The notes beneath the pieces were generated by a model. The model made no database searches and was not told the origin of the DNA. It worked only from the letters and a program-made list of their open reading frames with translations. Source: Ilumatobacter sp. (lineage in GTDB: Bacteria > Actinomycetota > Acidimicrobiia > Acidimicrobiales > Ilumatobacteraceae). Taken from it: a DNA stretch of 34,470 bases. Position 1 is the first letter of the stretch; each line of letters opens with the position of its first letter. Positions 15,748 through 22,993 of this stretch are shown here, piece after piece. The position numbers and the translations under genes were made by a program. The stretch is taken from the NCBI GenBank assembly GCA_007693335.1, contig REDU01000047.1:1-34470 (forward strand), written 5' to 3'.

Positions 15748-16425
15748 GTGAGAGCCGACGACCTCCTCCAGCCACTGGGCACGGTGCACGCCGAGTTGGC
15801 GCCCGGTGTCCGGGCCACCGAGATCTACACGATGGAGGGGATGCTCGGGCTGCTGTGGCACGGGCCGATCGATGCAGAGCACCTCGTGGTGGCGTGCCCC
15901 GGGGGCATGGGGGGCTATCTCGGACCAGGAACCGGCCTCTACCCCGCGCTCGCCCGCCGGCTCGCCCGCCACGACGTCGCAACCGTGGTGGTCGACTACC
16001 GGTCCGCCTCGCGTCTCGAGATGTGCGTGCTCGACGCCATCGTGGCGGTCGATCTCGCCGCCGGGAGAGGTGCGGAACGAGTGATCGCACTCGGCCACTC
16101 GTTCGGTGGAGCAGTGGCGGTGAACGTGGGCCTCGCCCTGCCGGGTGCGGTGATCGGCGTCTGCACGCTGTCGACGCAGTCCGCCGGCTGCGAAGGAGCG
16201 GCCGGCTTGGCACCGCGCCCGTTCCTGCTGCTGCACGGCGAGCACGACGAGATCCTCCCTGCCGAGACGAGCGAGGTCGTGCGTGGACTCGCCGACGGCC
16301 ACGGCGAGGTGGAGATCCTGCCCGGGGAGGGCCACGGTCTCGCCGGGTGCTCCGACGCACTCGTGGATCGGCTGGGCGACTGGGCCATCTCGGTGTTCGG
16401 GCACCCCGTTTCCCCTCCCAAGTAG
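15748..16425 (+). CDS. Alpha/beta hydrolase (dienelactone-hydrolase-like)
   Basis: A 225-residue soluble alpha/beta-hydrolase with a full triad: Ser118 in GHSFGG, Asp167 in HGEHDEILP, and His196 in GEGHGLAG. The oxyanion region ACPGGMGG (49-56) is near the N-terminus. Small size without a lid suggests an esterase, thioesterase or lactonase. GTG 15748 is preferred: a -10-like TAGAAT stands 8 bases upstream, no ribosome site is present, and the upstream in-frame ATG (15709) would lie before the promoter. The stop codon (TAG, 16423-16425) forms the first three bases of the next gene's operator. Substrate unknown; a steroid ester or CoA thioester is plausible from context. Confidence 0.82.
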   Translation: MRADDLLQPLGTVHAELAPGVRATEIYTMEGMLGLLWHGPIDAEHLVVACPGGMGGYLGPGTGLYPALARRLARHDVATVVVDYRSASRLEMCVLDAIVAVDLAAGRGAERVIALGHSFGGAVAVNVGLALPGAVIGVCTLSTQSAGCEGAAGLAPRPFLLLHGEHDEILPAETSEVVRGLADGHGEVEILPGEGHGLAGCSDALVDRLGDWAISVFGHPVSPPK

Positions 16426-16436
16426 AATCTGTTCTA
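16423..16436. promoter_or_regulatory. KstR-like operator overlapping an upstream stop codon
   Basis: TAGAATCTGTTCTA is a near-perfect palindrome (4-base spacing). Its first three bases are the stop codon of the alpha/beta hydrolase gene. It stands 49 bases before the Rv3520c-like gene. Confidence 0.72.
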
Positions 16437-16485
16437 TTCTGGTGTCCGTCATGACACGGTCACCCACCACGGAGCGGAGAGAACC

Positions 16486-17526
16486 ATGAAGCTCGGTCTG
16501 CAACTCGGCTACTGGCAGGCACAGAAGCCCACCGACCATCTCGAGAAGGTGCTCGAGGCCGAGAAACTCGGCTACGACATCGTGTTCACGGCTGAATCGT
16601 GGGGGTCCGACGCGTACACGCCACTCTCGTGGTGGGGCGCCCACACCTCGCGCATCCGGTTGGGGACGGCCGTCGTGCAGATCTCGGGTCGTACGCCCAC
16701 ATCGACGGCCATGCACTCGCTGACCCTCGACCATCTCTCCGACGGACGCCATGTGCTCGGCCTCGGCCTGTCGGGACCCCAGGTGGTCGAGGGCTGGTAC
16801 GGCCAGCCGTTCGGCAAGCCGCTCGCACGCACCCGTGAATACATCGACATCATCCGCCAGGTGATGCGTCGCGAGGGCCCGGTCACGAACGACGGGCCGC
16901 ACTACCCACTGCCGTTCACCGGAGAGAACTCGGTCGGTCTCGGCAAGCCGCTCAAGCCGATCGTGCACCCACTCCGTGCCGACCTACCGATCTGGCTCGG
17001 CAGCGAAGGCCCGAAGAACGTGGCCCTCACTGCCGAGATCGCCGATGGGTGGCTGCCCATCTACTACGCGCCGCGCGTGCACAAGATGTACGACGAGTGG
17101 CTGGATGAGGGATTCGCCCGTGCCGGCGCCCGCCGGACACGCGAGACCTTCGAGGTCGCGGCCAACTGCGGAGTGGTCGTGACCGACGACCGCGACGCGA
17201 TGCTCGACCAGATGAAGCCGGGCCTCGCCTTCTACATCGGCGGGATGGGGTCCAAGGAGATGAACTTCCACAAGAACGTCTTCGCCCGCATGGGGTACGA
17301 GAAGGAAGCCGAGGAGATCCAGGACCTGTTCTTCGACGGTGAACGCGAGCGCGCCGTCGCCGCCGTGCCCCGCCAGGCCGTGGCCGACATCAACCTCGTC
17401 GGGACCGTCGACCAGATCCGCGACGAGCTTCCTGCTTGGGAAGAAGCCGGTGTCACCCATCTCGTCATCGGTGGCGGCAGCATCGAACAGATCCGACTCG
17501 TCGCAGAGGTCATCCTCGGCGCCTGA
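16486..17526 (+). CDS. Luciferase-like F420-dependent oxidoreductase, Rv3520c-like
   Basis: A 346-residue TIM-barrel oxidoreductase using F420. It closely follows what I recall of Rv3520c, a member of the M. tuberculosis cholesterol regulon beside ltp4/ltp3 and cyp142. Shared stretches include MKLGLQLGYW, GSDAYTPLSWWG, GPQVVEGWYGQPF, KPLARTREYIDI, EGPKNVALTAEI and YNEWLDEGFAR-like YDEWLDEGFAR. The start is ATG 16486 with GGAGAG just upstream. It has its own KstR-like site at 16423. The 3' end overlaps the convergent MFS gene by 17 bases. It probably reduces or oxidises a double bond or carbonyl in a sterol side-chain intermediate; the reaction of Rv3520c itself is, to my knowledge, not settled. 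Confidence 0.9.
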   Translation: MKLGLQLGYWQAQKPTDHLEKVLEAEKLGYDIVFTAESWGSDAYTPLSWWGAHTSRIRLGTAVVQISGRTPTSTAMHSLTLDHLSDGRHVLGLGLSGPQVVEGWYGQPFGKPLARTREYIDIIRQVMRREGPVTNDGPHYPLPFTGENSVGLGKPLKPIVHPLRADLPIWLGSEGPKNVALTAEIADGWLPIYYAPRVHKMYDEWLDEGFARAGARRTRETFEVAANCGVVVTDDRDAMLDQMKPGLAFYIGGMGSKEMNFHKNVFARMGYEKEAEEIQDLFFDGERERAVAAVPRQAVADINLVGTVDQIRDELPAWEEAGVTHLVIGGGSIEQIRLVAEVILGA

Positions 17527-18847
17527 CGCGATCCGTCTGCTCGGGGATCCACCGCACGAGCACCAGACACGACAGGGCGATCACACCGAGGAAGGCGAAG
17601 GAGATCTCGAGACCCGTCGGCACGTCGGGCGACAGCGAGACGACGAGCACCACGAACGCCACCCCGACCGCGCCACCGACCGACCGGAACGTTCCTCGCA
17701 GACCTGAGATCGACGCGACGCGGTCGGGTGCGCGGTCGATCCCCACGTTGTTGAGCGGCGGGCCGATCAACCCGTACGCAACGCCCACCAACGTGGCGAC
17801 CAGCGTCATCCAGGCGAAGTCGCTGAACCGGATCCCGAGGAACATCGGGGTCACGAGGCCGAGCGAGAGCACGAGTGCACTCGCGCCGATCAGCGTGAAA
17901 CCAGCGGCGATGGGCCGCCGGAACCCGACGCGATCGAGGAGCAGAGCAACCACCGCCGACACCGCCACCATCGCGATCGCACGCGGCGTCAACACCAGGC
18001 CGCTGACAGTCGGCGACATCTCGTATCGAGTCTGCACATAGAGCGGGATGAACCCGAACAGACCGACCAGTGCAGCCCCGTACAGAAAGCTCAACCCGTT
18101 CGCGACGGCGAAGTCGCGGTCCTTGAGCAGGTCGATGTCGATGATCGGTCGTGGCGTTCGGCGCTCGTGACGGGCGAAGGCCACCGCGAGCAGCACCGAC
18201 ATCGCGAGCACTCCGACCACCAGCACGACGGCCGAATCGCCGCCGAGCTCGGTGAGGCCGTACACGAACGTGGCCACCACCGCAGCGAGCAGCGCTGCGC
18301 CACGGAGATCGATCGGAGCGGTGGAGCGCCGTGGTATCGACGGGAGCACGACGAAGGCCCCCGCTGCCATGGCGACGCCGACGGGGACGTTCACGAGGAA
18401 GGTGGCGCGCCAGCCGAACTGCTCGACGATGACGCCGCCGAGGTTCGGACCGACGAGGGTCCCGATCGGGACCATCGACGACAGCAGCCCCACGGCCTGC
18501 GCCCGTCGCTCGGGGAACGCCGCAGCCACGAGCGCGAACGACGTCGGCATCATCAGCCCGGCGGCCGCCCCCTGGAAGGCGCGGGCGAGGATGAGCAGGT
18601 ACACGTTCGGCGCGACCGCGCACGCCAGCGAGGCCACTGCGAAACCCGAGAGCCCGGCGGCGAACAAGGTGCGGCTCCCGAGACGGTCGCCGAGCTTGCC
18701 GGCGATCGGCTGCACCGACGCTGACGCGACGGTGAAGGCGGTGATGACCCATCCCACCCACCGCAGCGGCGCCGAGAGGTCGTCGACCATGTCGGCCAGT
18801 CCGACCGACACCATGTGGTACTGCAGCGCCGTGACGAGCAACGGCAC
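17510..18847 (-). CDS. MFS transporter, DHA2-like; true start uncertain
   Basis: A membrane carrier of at least 445 residues with about 13-14 hydrophobic segments. The loop 2-3 motif reads GKLGDRLGSR and the helix-5 region VGPNLGGV; MMPTSFALVAAAFPERR lies between. The first conventional start is GTG 18847, which gives a shortened first helix (PLLVTALQYHMVSVGL). The frame stays open upstream and would complete it with LTYVFVCV. The only near-cognate start there is CTG 18919, which overlaps the stop of amidohydrolase 3 as CTGA. Translation coupled to that stop is possible. It is downstream of amidohydrolase 3 in one operon and convergent with the Rv3520c-like gene. Export or import of a pathway compound is inferred only. 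Confidence 0.8.
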   Translation of the reverse strand: MPLLVTALQYHMVSVGLADMVDDLSAPLRWVGWVITAFTVASASVQPIAGKLGDRLGSRTLFAAGLSGFAVASLACAVAPNVYLLILARAFQGAAAGLMMPTSFALVAAAFPERRAQAVGLLSSMVPIGTLVGPNLGGVIVEQFGWRATFLVNVPVGVAMAAGAFVVLPSIPRRSTAPIDLRGAALLAAVVATFVYGLTELGGDSAVVLVVGVLAMSVLLAVAFARHERRTPRPIIDIDLLKDRDFAVANGLSFLYGAALVGLFGFIPLYVQTRYEMSPTVSGLVLTPRAIAMVAVSAVVALLLDRVGFRRPIAAGFTLIGASALVLSLGLVTPMFLGIRFSDFAWMTLVATLVGVAYGLIGPPLNNVGIDRAPDRVASISGLRGTFRSVGGAVGVAFVVLVVSLSPDVPTGLEISFAFLGVIALSCLVLVRWIPEQTDRVRRRG

Positions 18848-18915
18848 GCAGACGAAGACATACGTGAGCCGGGGACCGAGAGCGACCCGGGGGCGTTGGG
18901 CGTCGAGCGACGTGG

Positions 18916-20109
18916 TCAGACGGGGCGGCGTTGCGAGAGCGCGATGCCGTTGTCGCGCATGACGAGTCTCGCGTCGTCGTCGCTGAAGTCGAAGTTCTTG
19001 AGATCCTTGATGTACGCCGACGGATCTGCGAGCCCCTCGGCGTGCGGGAAGTCGGAGCCCATGAGCATCCGCTCCGCACCGATCAACTCGCGGAGCTGAC
19101 CCAACTCGTCCTCGTAGTACGGCGAGACGTAGCAGTGGCGCCGGAACGTGTCACGCGGATCCTCGGGGAACGCGTGTGGCACCTGCCCCCAGGCCTTCTT
19201 GAGCTTCTGGTCGAGGTGGAACACCCAGTCTGAGCCCGTCTCGATGGCCGCGATCCGCAGGTTGGGGAAGCGGGCGAAGTGGTGATGGGCGAGCAGATTG
19301 GCGAAGAAGTCCTGCGTGGGGCTGAACGACGCCAGCGAGCGGAAGGCGCTCTGCCGGAAGGCCTGCATCTGGTCCTTCTCACCCCAGTCCTTCAGGTAGT
19401 TGCTGTACCAGCTGTCGCCGCCGTGGACCACCACCGTGACCCCGGCGTCGTTGATCTTCTGCCAGAACGCATCGAGCGAGGGGTCCGACGGCGACATGCC
19501 ACCACTCGGGGTCATCACCGGGCCGGGCATGACGAGCACGAAGCGGGCATCGCGGTCGAGTGCCCAGTCGAGCTCCGCGACGGCGGCGTCGGGGTCGACG
19601 AGCGTGAAGATGGGGGCAGCGAAGATGCGTTCCTGGTGGGCGAAGCCCCAGTCCTCGTCCATCCAACGGTTGAACGCGCGGAACGCGGCAACCAGCGCCT
19701 CGGGGTCGTGCAGCAGCGCCTGTTCCATACCGACGCCGAGCGTCGGCAGGAAGATCGCCCCCTGCATCCCCTGCTCGTCCATCAGCGCGAGGCGGGCGTC
19801 ACGGTCTCGGTATTCGGGGCGATCGGCGATCCGGTCGAGCTCACCGAACAGCTCGCGCGTGCTCTGACCCTTCGGGTTGCGCCCGCGGAAGTACTCATCG
19901 AGTGCGCCCGGCTTCGACACCGGATCGAACGTGGGGTTGGGGATGAAGCGGTTGATCTTCTCCCCGACCATCAACCGGGTCTTGCCCTCGACCTCGACCC
20001 ACTGCATGGCGCGCTTCTTGAACTGCGGCTCGATGTGTCGGGTGAAGGCGTCGAGCGCCTCGTAGAAATGGTTGTCGCAATCGAAGTACTGGAAATCCAC
20101 GTTCGACAC
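18916..20109 (-). CDS. Amidohydrolase-superfamily protein 3
   Basis: A 397-residue TIM-barrel protein (amidohydrolase 2 group), related to protein 4 at 21796. Candidate metal or catalytic residues: the DxHxxE motif CDNHFYE (Asp12, His14, Glu17), His229 in VVHGGDSWY, Glu290 in AAIETGSDW in place of the usual His, and Asp353 in MGSDFPHAEG. A single-metal centre is therefore plausible. The shared blocks FNRWMDEDWGFAHQ and NPTFDPVSKPGA show it is a paralogue of protein 4. The GTG at 20109 follows AAAGGAGGGG at good spacing. A 5-spaced palindrome lies upstream (20142). The MFS gene follows, probably cotranscribed, so substrate transport and processing may be linked. Confidence 0.85.
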   Translation of the reverse strand: MSNVDFQYFDCDNHFYEALDAFTRHIEPQFKKRAMQWVEVEGKTRLMVGEKINRFIPNPTFDPVSKPGALDEYFRGRNPKGQSTRELFGELDRIADRPEYRDRDARLALMDEQGMQGAIFLPTLGVGMEQALLHDPEALVAAFRAFNRWMDEDWGFAHQERIFAAPIFTLVDPDAAVAELDWALDRDARFVLVMPGPVMTPSGGMSPSDPSLDAFWQKINDAGVTVVVHGGDSWYSNYLKDWGEKDQMQAFRQSAFRSLASFSPTQDFFANLLAHHHFARFPNLRIAAIETGSDWVFHLDQKLKKAWGQVPHAFPEDPRDTFRRHCYVSPYYEDELGQLRELIGAERMLMGSDFPHAEGLADPSAYIKDLKNFDFSDDDARLVMRDNGIALSQRRPV

Positions 20110-20141
20110 GTCGATCCCCTCCTTTGGTGGAAGATGAAGAT

Positions 20142-20156
20142 GAGAACCCTATTCTA
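20142..20156. promoter_or_regulatory. Operator-like palindrome, 5-base spacing
   Basis: GAGAACCCTATTCTA has perfect arms AGAA and TTCT separated by 5 bases. It lies between the end of the CoA-transferase beta gene and the start of amidohydrolase 3, giving that gene its own control point. Confidence 0.58.
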
Positions 20157-20168
20157 GTTGAACTTCGC

Positions 20169-20849
20169 TCAGAGCGACAGTTCGACCACGTCGTCGGGAA
20201 CCGTCAGTTCGGCGTCGGTGACCTGCTGCACCTCGTCGGGCGTCCACCCCGAGAGCACCTCGCGCAAGACGAGGCCGTCGGGGGTGACGTCGACCACCGC
20301 GATGTCGGTGATGACGCGACTCACGCACGTGGGCGCGGTGATCGGGAGGTCGACCTGCTGCATGATCTTCGACGCGCCCGACTTGGTCCGGTGCGTCATC
20401 AACACGACCACCTTCTTCGCGCAGTAGGCGAGGTCCTGGGCGCCACCGATGCTGCCGACCACCTTGCCCGGCGGGTGGTAGTTGGCGAGATCGCCGTTCG
20501 CCCCGACCTGGAGCGAGCCGAGCATGGTGACGTCGATCCAGCCGCCCCGGATCAGCGCGAACGAGTCGTCGTGCGACATGAACGACATGCCCGGCGCACG
20601 CTCGACCGGCTGACCGCCGGCGTTGACACAGTTCGGATCGACCGCATCGGCGTCGTCGATCACGCGGCCGTACCCGATGATGCCGTTCTCGGTATGGAAC
20701 ATGACCTCGCGTTCGGGCTCGACGAACGCCGACACCAGCATGGGGATGCCCATACCGAGGTTCACGATCATGCCCTCACGTACGTCTTGGCTGGCTCGCA
20801 TCGCCATCGACCACTCGTCGAGACGGGGCTTGTCCTCGAAGTTCGTCAT
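20169..20849 (-). CDS. CoA-transferase subunit B (SCOT/glutaconate type)
   Basis: A 226-residue class I CoA-transferase beta chain. The catalytic glutamate is seen in FHTENGIIG (second residue of the ENG motif, about residue 54), with NLGMGIP before it and IRGGWIDVTMLGSLQVGANG cut across the core; KVVGSIGGAQDLA follows. The intact Glu separates it from IpdAB, which works without CoA transfer. The start is ATG 20849 after GGAGGA; a GTG directly before it is in frame. It follows the alpha gene by 61 bases that hold a distinct palindrome (20868). The pair would move CoA between an acyl-CoA and a 3-oxo or dicarboxylic acid; which acid is unknown. Confidence 0.88.
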   Translation of the reverse strand: MTNFEDKPRLDEWSMAMRASQDVREGMIVNLGMGIPMLVSAFVEPEREVMFHTENGIIGYGRVIDDADAVDPNCVNAGGQPVERAPGMSFMSHDDSFALIRGGWIDVTMLGSLQVGANGDLANYHPPGKVVGSIGGAQDLAYCAKKVVVLMTHRTKSGASKIMQQVDLPITAPTCVSRVITDIAVVDVTPDGLVLREVLSGWTPDEVQQVTDAELTVPDDVVELSL

Positions 20850-20867
20850 CACACATCCTCCATCGTT

Positions 20868-20881
20868 CGAATGATCGTTCG
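20868..20881. promoter_or_regulatory. TetR-type palindrome, different from the KstR-like sites
   Basis: CGAATGATCGTTCG is a 14-bp palindrome with one mismatched pair. It resembles the CNAACGNNCGTTNG operator of PaaR (one difference). It lies inside the CoA-transferase operon, between the alpha stop and the beta ribosome site. Confidence 0.45.
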
Positions 20882-20910
20882 GACCGCGATCTCCGTCGAG
20901 GTCGAGCGGC

Positions 20911-21678
20911 TCAACACGGGGTCTCCCACGACGTTGACATGGTTGCTGGCCGCACGACCACCCGCTGGACGTACGGAGCGGCCGTCACGATGCATTCGGG
21001 ATCGAGCTCGCCCAACTCGACCACCTCGTCGACCTCGGCGATCGTCAGGTGGGCGGCGCCTGCCATCGTGGCGTTGAACGTGCGCGCCGTTCCCTTGTAC
21101 ACGAGGTTGCCGTAACGGTCGGCCTTGTGCGCCCGGATGATCGACACGTCGGCCTTGAGCGCGTGCTCGAGCACGTGGGGGCGACCGTCGAAGTCGCGGA
21201 CCTCCTTGCCCTCGGCCACGACCGTGCCCACCCCGACGGGTGTGTAGAACGCGGCAATCCCTGCACGGGCGGCGCGAATGCGCTCGGCGAGCGATCCCTG
21301 ACCGATGAGCTCGAGCTCGACCTTGCCCTCGTTGAGCAGTGTCTCGAACGGCACCTCGAGACCCCGGTTCAACACGGGGAAGGCGTAGATGCCCTTGGCC
21401 ACCTGGCCCCGCTGCACGAGCAGCCCGGGCGACACGTAGTCGTCGGGGTACTTGATGATGCCGAGGTTGGCATCTTTCATCATCTTCAGCTGGTCCTCGC
21501 TGAACCCCGAGTGGTTCCCGGTGAGCGTGAGGCCCGAGACCCCGCTCCGGGCCAACGCGGCGATCAGATAACTCGGGTACTCGGCCGCTGTGCCGAAACC
21601 TCCGACGTGGATCATCGACCCATCGACCACGTCGGCCACCGCGGCGTCGAACGTGTCGAACACTTTGTTGACTGGCAT
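20911..21678 (-). CDS. CoA-transferase subunit A (SCOT/glutaconate type)
   Basis: A 255-residue class I CoA-transferase alpha chain, partner of the gene just downstream. The family signature is present as DGSMIHVGGFGTAAEYP (19-35), where the usual G-x-P ends as EYP. GLTLTGNHSG and PVGVGTVVAEGKE lie further on, and DVSIIRAHKADRYGN near 180 is the conserved core. ATG 21678 follows GAGGGG at correct spacing; the open frame continues upstream through the operator and is not used. A perfect KstR-like site at 21722 lies between this gene and the divergent amidohydrolase 4. The alpha/beta pair is a functional unit, probably acting late in the pathway on a short or ring-derived acyl group, which is inference. 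Confidence 0.88.
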   Translation of the reverse strand: MPVNKVFDTFDAAVADVVDGSMIHVGGFGTAAEYPSYLIAALARSGVSGLTLTGNHSGFSEDQLKMMKDANLGIIKYPDDYVSPGLLVQRGQVAKGIYAFPVLNRGLEVPFETLLNEGKVELELIGQGSLAERIRAARAGIAAFYTPVGVGTVVAEGKEVRDFDGRPHVLEHALKADVSIIRAHKADRYGNLVYKGTARTFNATMAGAAHLTIAEVDEVVELGELDPECIVTAAPYVQRVVVRPATMSTSWETPC

Positions 21679-21721
21679 CGAATTCCCCTCGAAGACGACA
21701 GCTCTCGGCTTCACGAGAGAC

Positions 21722-21735
21722 TGGAACACGTTCTA
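21722..21735. promoter_or_regulatory. KstR-like operator, 4-base spacing
   Basis: TGGAACACGTTCTA matches TnnAACnnGTTnnA at every fixed base. It lies between the divergent CoA-transferase operon and amidohydrolase 4, 43 and 60 bases from the two starts. Confidence 0.75.
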
Positions 21736-21795
21736 CAATAGCCGAACTCGATCAGGGGCGCGAATCGTGCGACCCAGCCGGACAAGGAGATCACC

Positions 21796-22974
21796 GTGGA
21801 CATCGACTACCCGGCGTTCGACGCCGACAATCACTATTACGAGGCGCTCGATGCATTCACCCGTCATCTCGACCCGAAGCTCGGGCCGCGTTGCGTGCAG
21901 TGGGCCACGATCGACGGACGGCAGTACCACGTCGTGGGCGGCAAGGTGAGCCGCGCCGTGATCAACCCGACGTTCGACCCGATCGCCAAGGCCGGCGCGA
22001 TGCACGAGTACTTCCGTGGCAACCCCGACGGCAAGTCCCCCCTCGAGTTCCTGAAAGAGCGCGAGCCGATCCCCGCCCACTACCGCGAGCCCGGCGCCCG
22101 CCTCGAGATCATGGACCGTCAGGGTCTCGAGAAGATCTGGTTGTTCCCGACGCTCGGCATGCTCTACGAAGAGGTCCTCAAGGACGATCCCCAAGGGGTC
22201 GCACTGACGTTCAGCGCGTTCAACCGCTGGCTCGAGGAGGACTGGGGCTTCGCCCACCAGGACCGCATCTTCGCCGCGCCCTACATCTCGCTGTGCGACG
22301 TCGACTGGGCGGTGAGCGAGCTCGAGTGGGCGCTCGACAAGGGCGCCCACGTGCTGGTCATGCGCCCTGCCGCACCGACCACGACCACCGGCCAGCGTTC
22401 GCCGTTCCACCCCTCGTTCGACCCGTTCTGGGCGCGTGTGAACGAAGCGGGCATCCCTGTGGTCGTGCACGCCGGCGACAGCGGCTACCACTCACAGGGC
22501 TACGCCGACGACAAGTTCGCCGCCTCGTTCGGCGGCGGCTGGACACCGAGCATCCGCTCGTTCGCCATCGAGCGGGCGGCCTTCGACTTCTTGATCACCT
22601 CGGTGTTCGAGAGTGCGTTCACTCGATTCCCGAACCTGCGCATCGCCTCGATCGAGAACGGCTCGGACTTCCTGGGCGACCTGTTCAAGAAGCTGCGCTC
22701 GACCGCCAAGAAGATGCCGGGTTGGGCCAAGGACGACCCGGTCGACGTGTACCGCCGCCACATCTGGATGAACCCGTTCTGGGAGGACGACCCGTACGAG
22801 ATCGTCGACCTGATGGGTCCGGACCGGGTGATCTTCGGGAGCGACTGGCCCCACATCGAGGGCATGCCCCAGCCGCTCGACTACCTGAACGAGCTGAAGG
22901 AGTTCGACGACGAGACCGTCCGCAAGATCGTCCACGACAACGTCAGCGAACTCAACCAGCTGCGGCCCCTCTGA
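21796..22974 (+). CDS. Amidohydrolase-superfamily protein 4
   Basis: A 392-residue TIM-barrel protein, paralogue of protein 3 (shared DNHYYEALDAFTRHLDP, FNRWLEEDWGFAHQDR). Candidate metal or catalytic residues: Asp11/His13/Glu16 in ADNHYYE, His225 in VVVHAGDSGY, Glu287 in SIENGSDF, and Asp350 in FGSDWPHIEG. The start is GTG 21796 after AAGGAG (21784-21789). Divergent from the CoA-transferase operon and sharing a perfect 4-spaced operator with it, unlike the other amidohydrolase genes, whose sites are 5-spaced. Its stop codon is one arm end of a hairpin shared with the convergent gene. Function unknown; hydrolysis or decarboxylation is the family range. Confidence 0.86.
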   Translation: MDIDYPAFDADNHYYEALDAFTRHLDPKLGPRCVQWATIDGRQYHVVGGKVSRAVINPTFDPIAKAGAMHEYFRGNPDGKSPLEFLKEREPIPAHYREPGARLEIMDRQGLEKIWLFPTLGMLYEEVLKDDPQGVALTFSAFNRWLEEDWGFAHQDRIFAAPYISLCDVDWAVSELEWALDKGAHVLVMRPAAPTTTTGQRSPFHPSFDPFWARVNEAGIPVVVHAGDSGYHSQGYADDKFAASFGGGWTPSIRSFAIERAAFDFLITSVFESAFTRFPNLRIASIENGSDFLGDLFKKLRSTAKKMPGWAKDDPVDVYRRHIWMNPFWEDDPYEIVDLMGPDRVIFGSDWPHIEGMPQPLDYLNELKEFDDETVRKIVHDNVSELNQLRPL

Positions 22975-22993
22975 GCCGCAGCTCGGCGGCTCA
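22972..22993. terminator. Hairpin built from two convergent stop codons
   Basis: TGAGCCGC and GCGGCTCA form a perfect 8-bp stem with a 6-base loop. The outer TGA is the stop of amidohydrolase 4 and the outer TCA is the stop of amidohydrolase 5 on the other strand. Likely a bidirectional terminator; no T-tract. Confidence 0.58.

Noticed and set aside
17232..19079. 615-codon open frame on the minus strand
   Set aside because: It runs out of frame through the MFS gene and through the ends of two other genes; low complexity Arg/Ser/Thr-rich translation without domains.
20868..20881. Considered as a KstR2 operator
   Set aside because: The KstR2 site is AnCAAGnnCTTGnT; this palindrome does not contain CAAG/CTTG arms.
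20169..21678. CoA-transferase pair considered as IpdA/IpdB (steroid ring hydrolase)
   Set aside because: The beta chain has the catalytic Glu in ENG typical of true CoA-transferases, and overall motifs are of the SCOT type.
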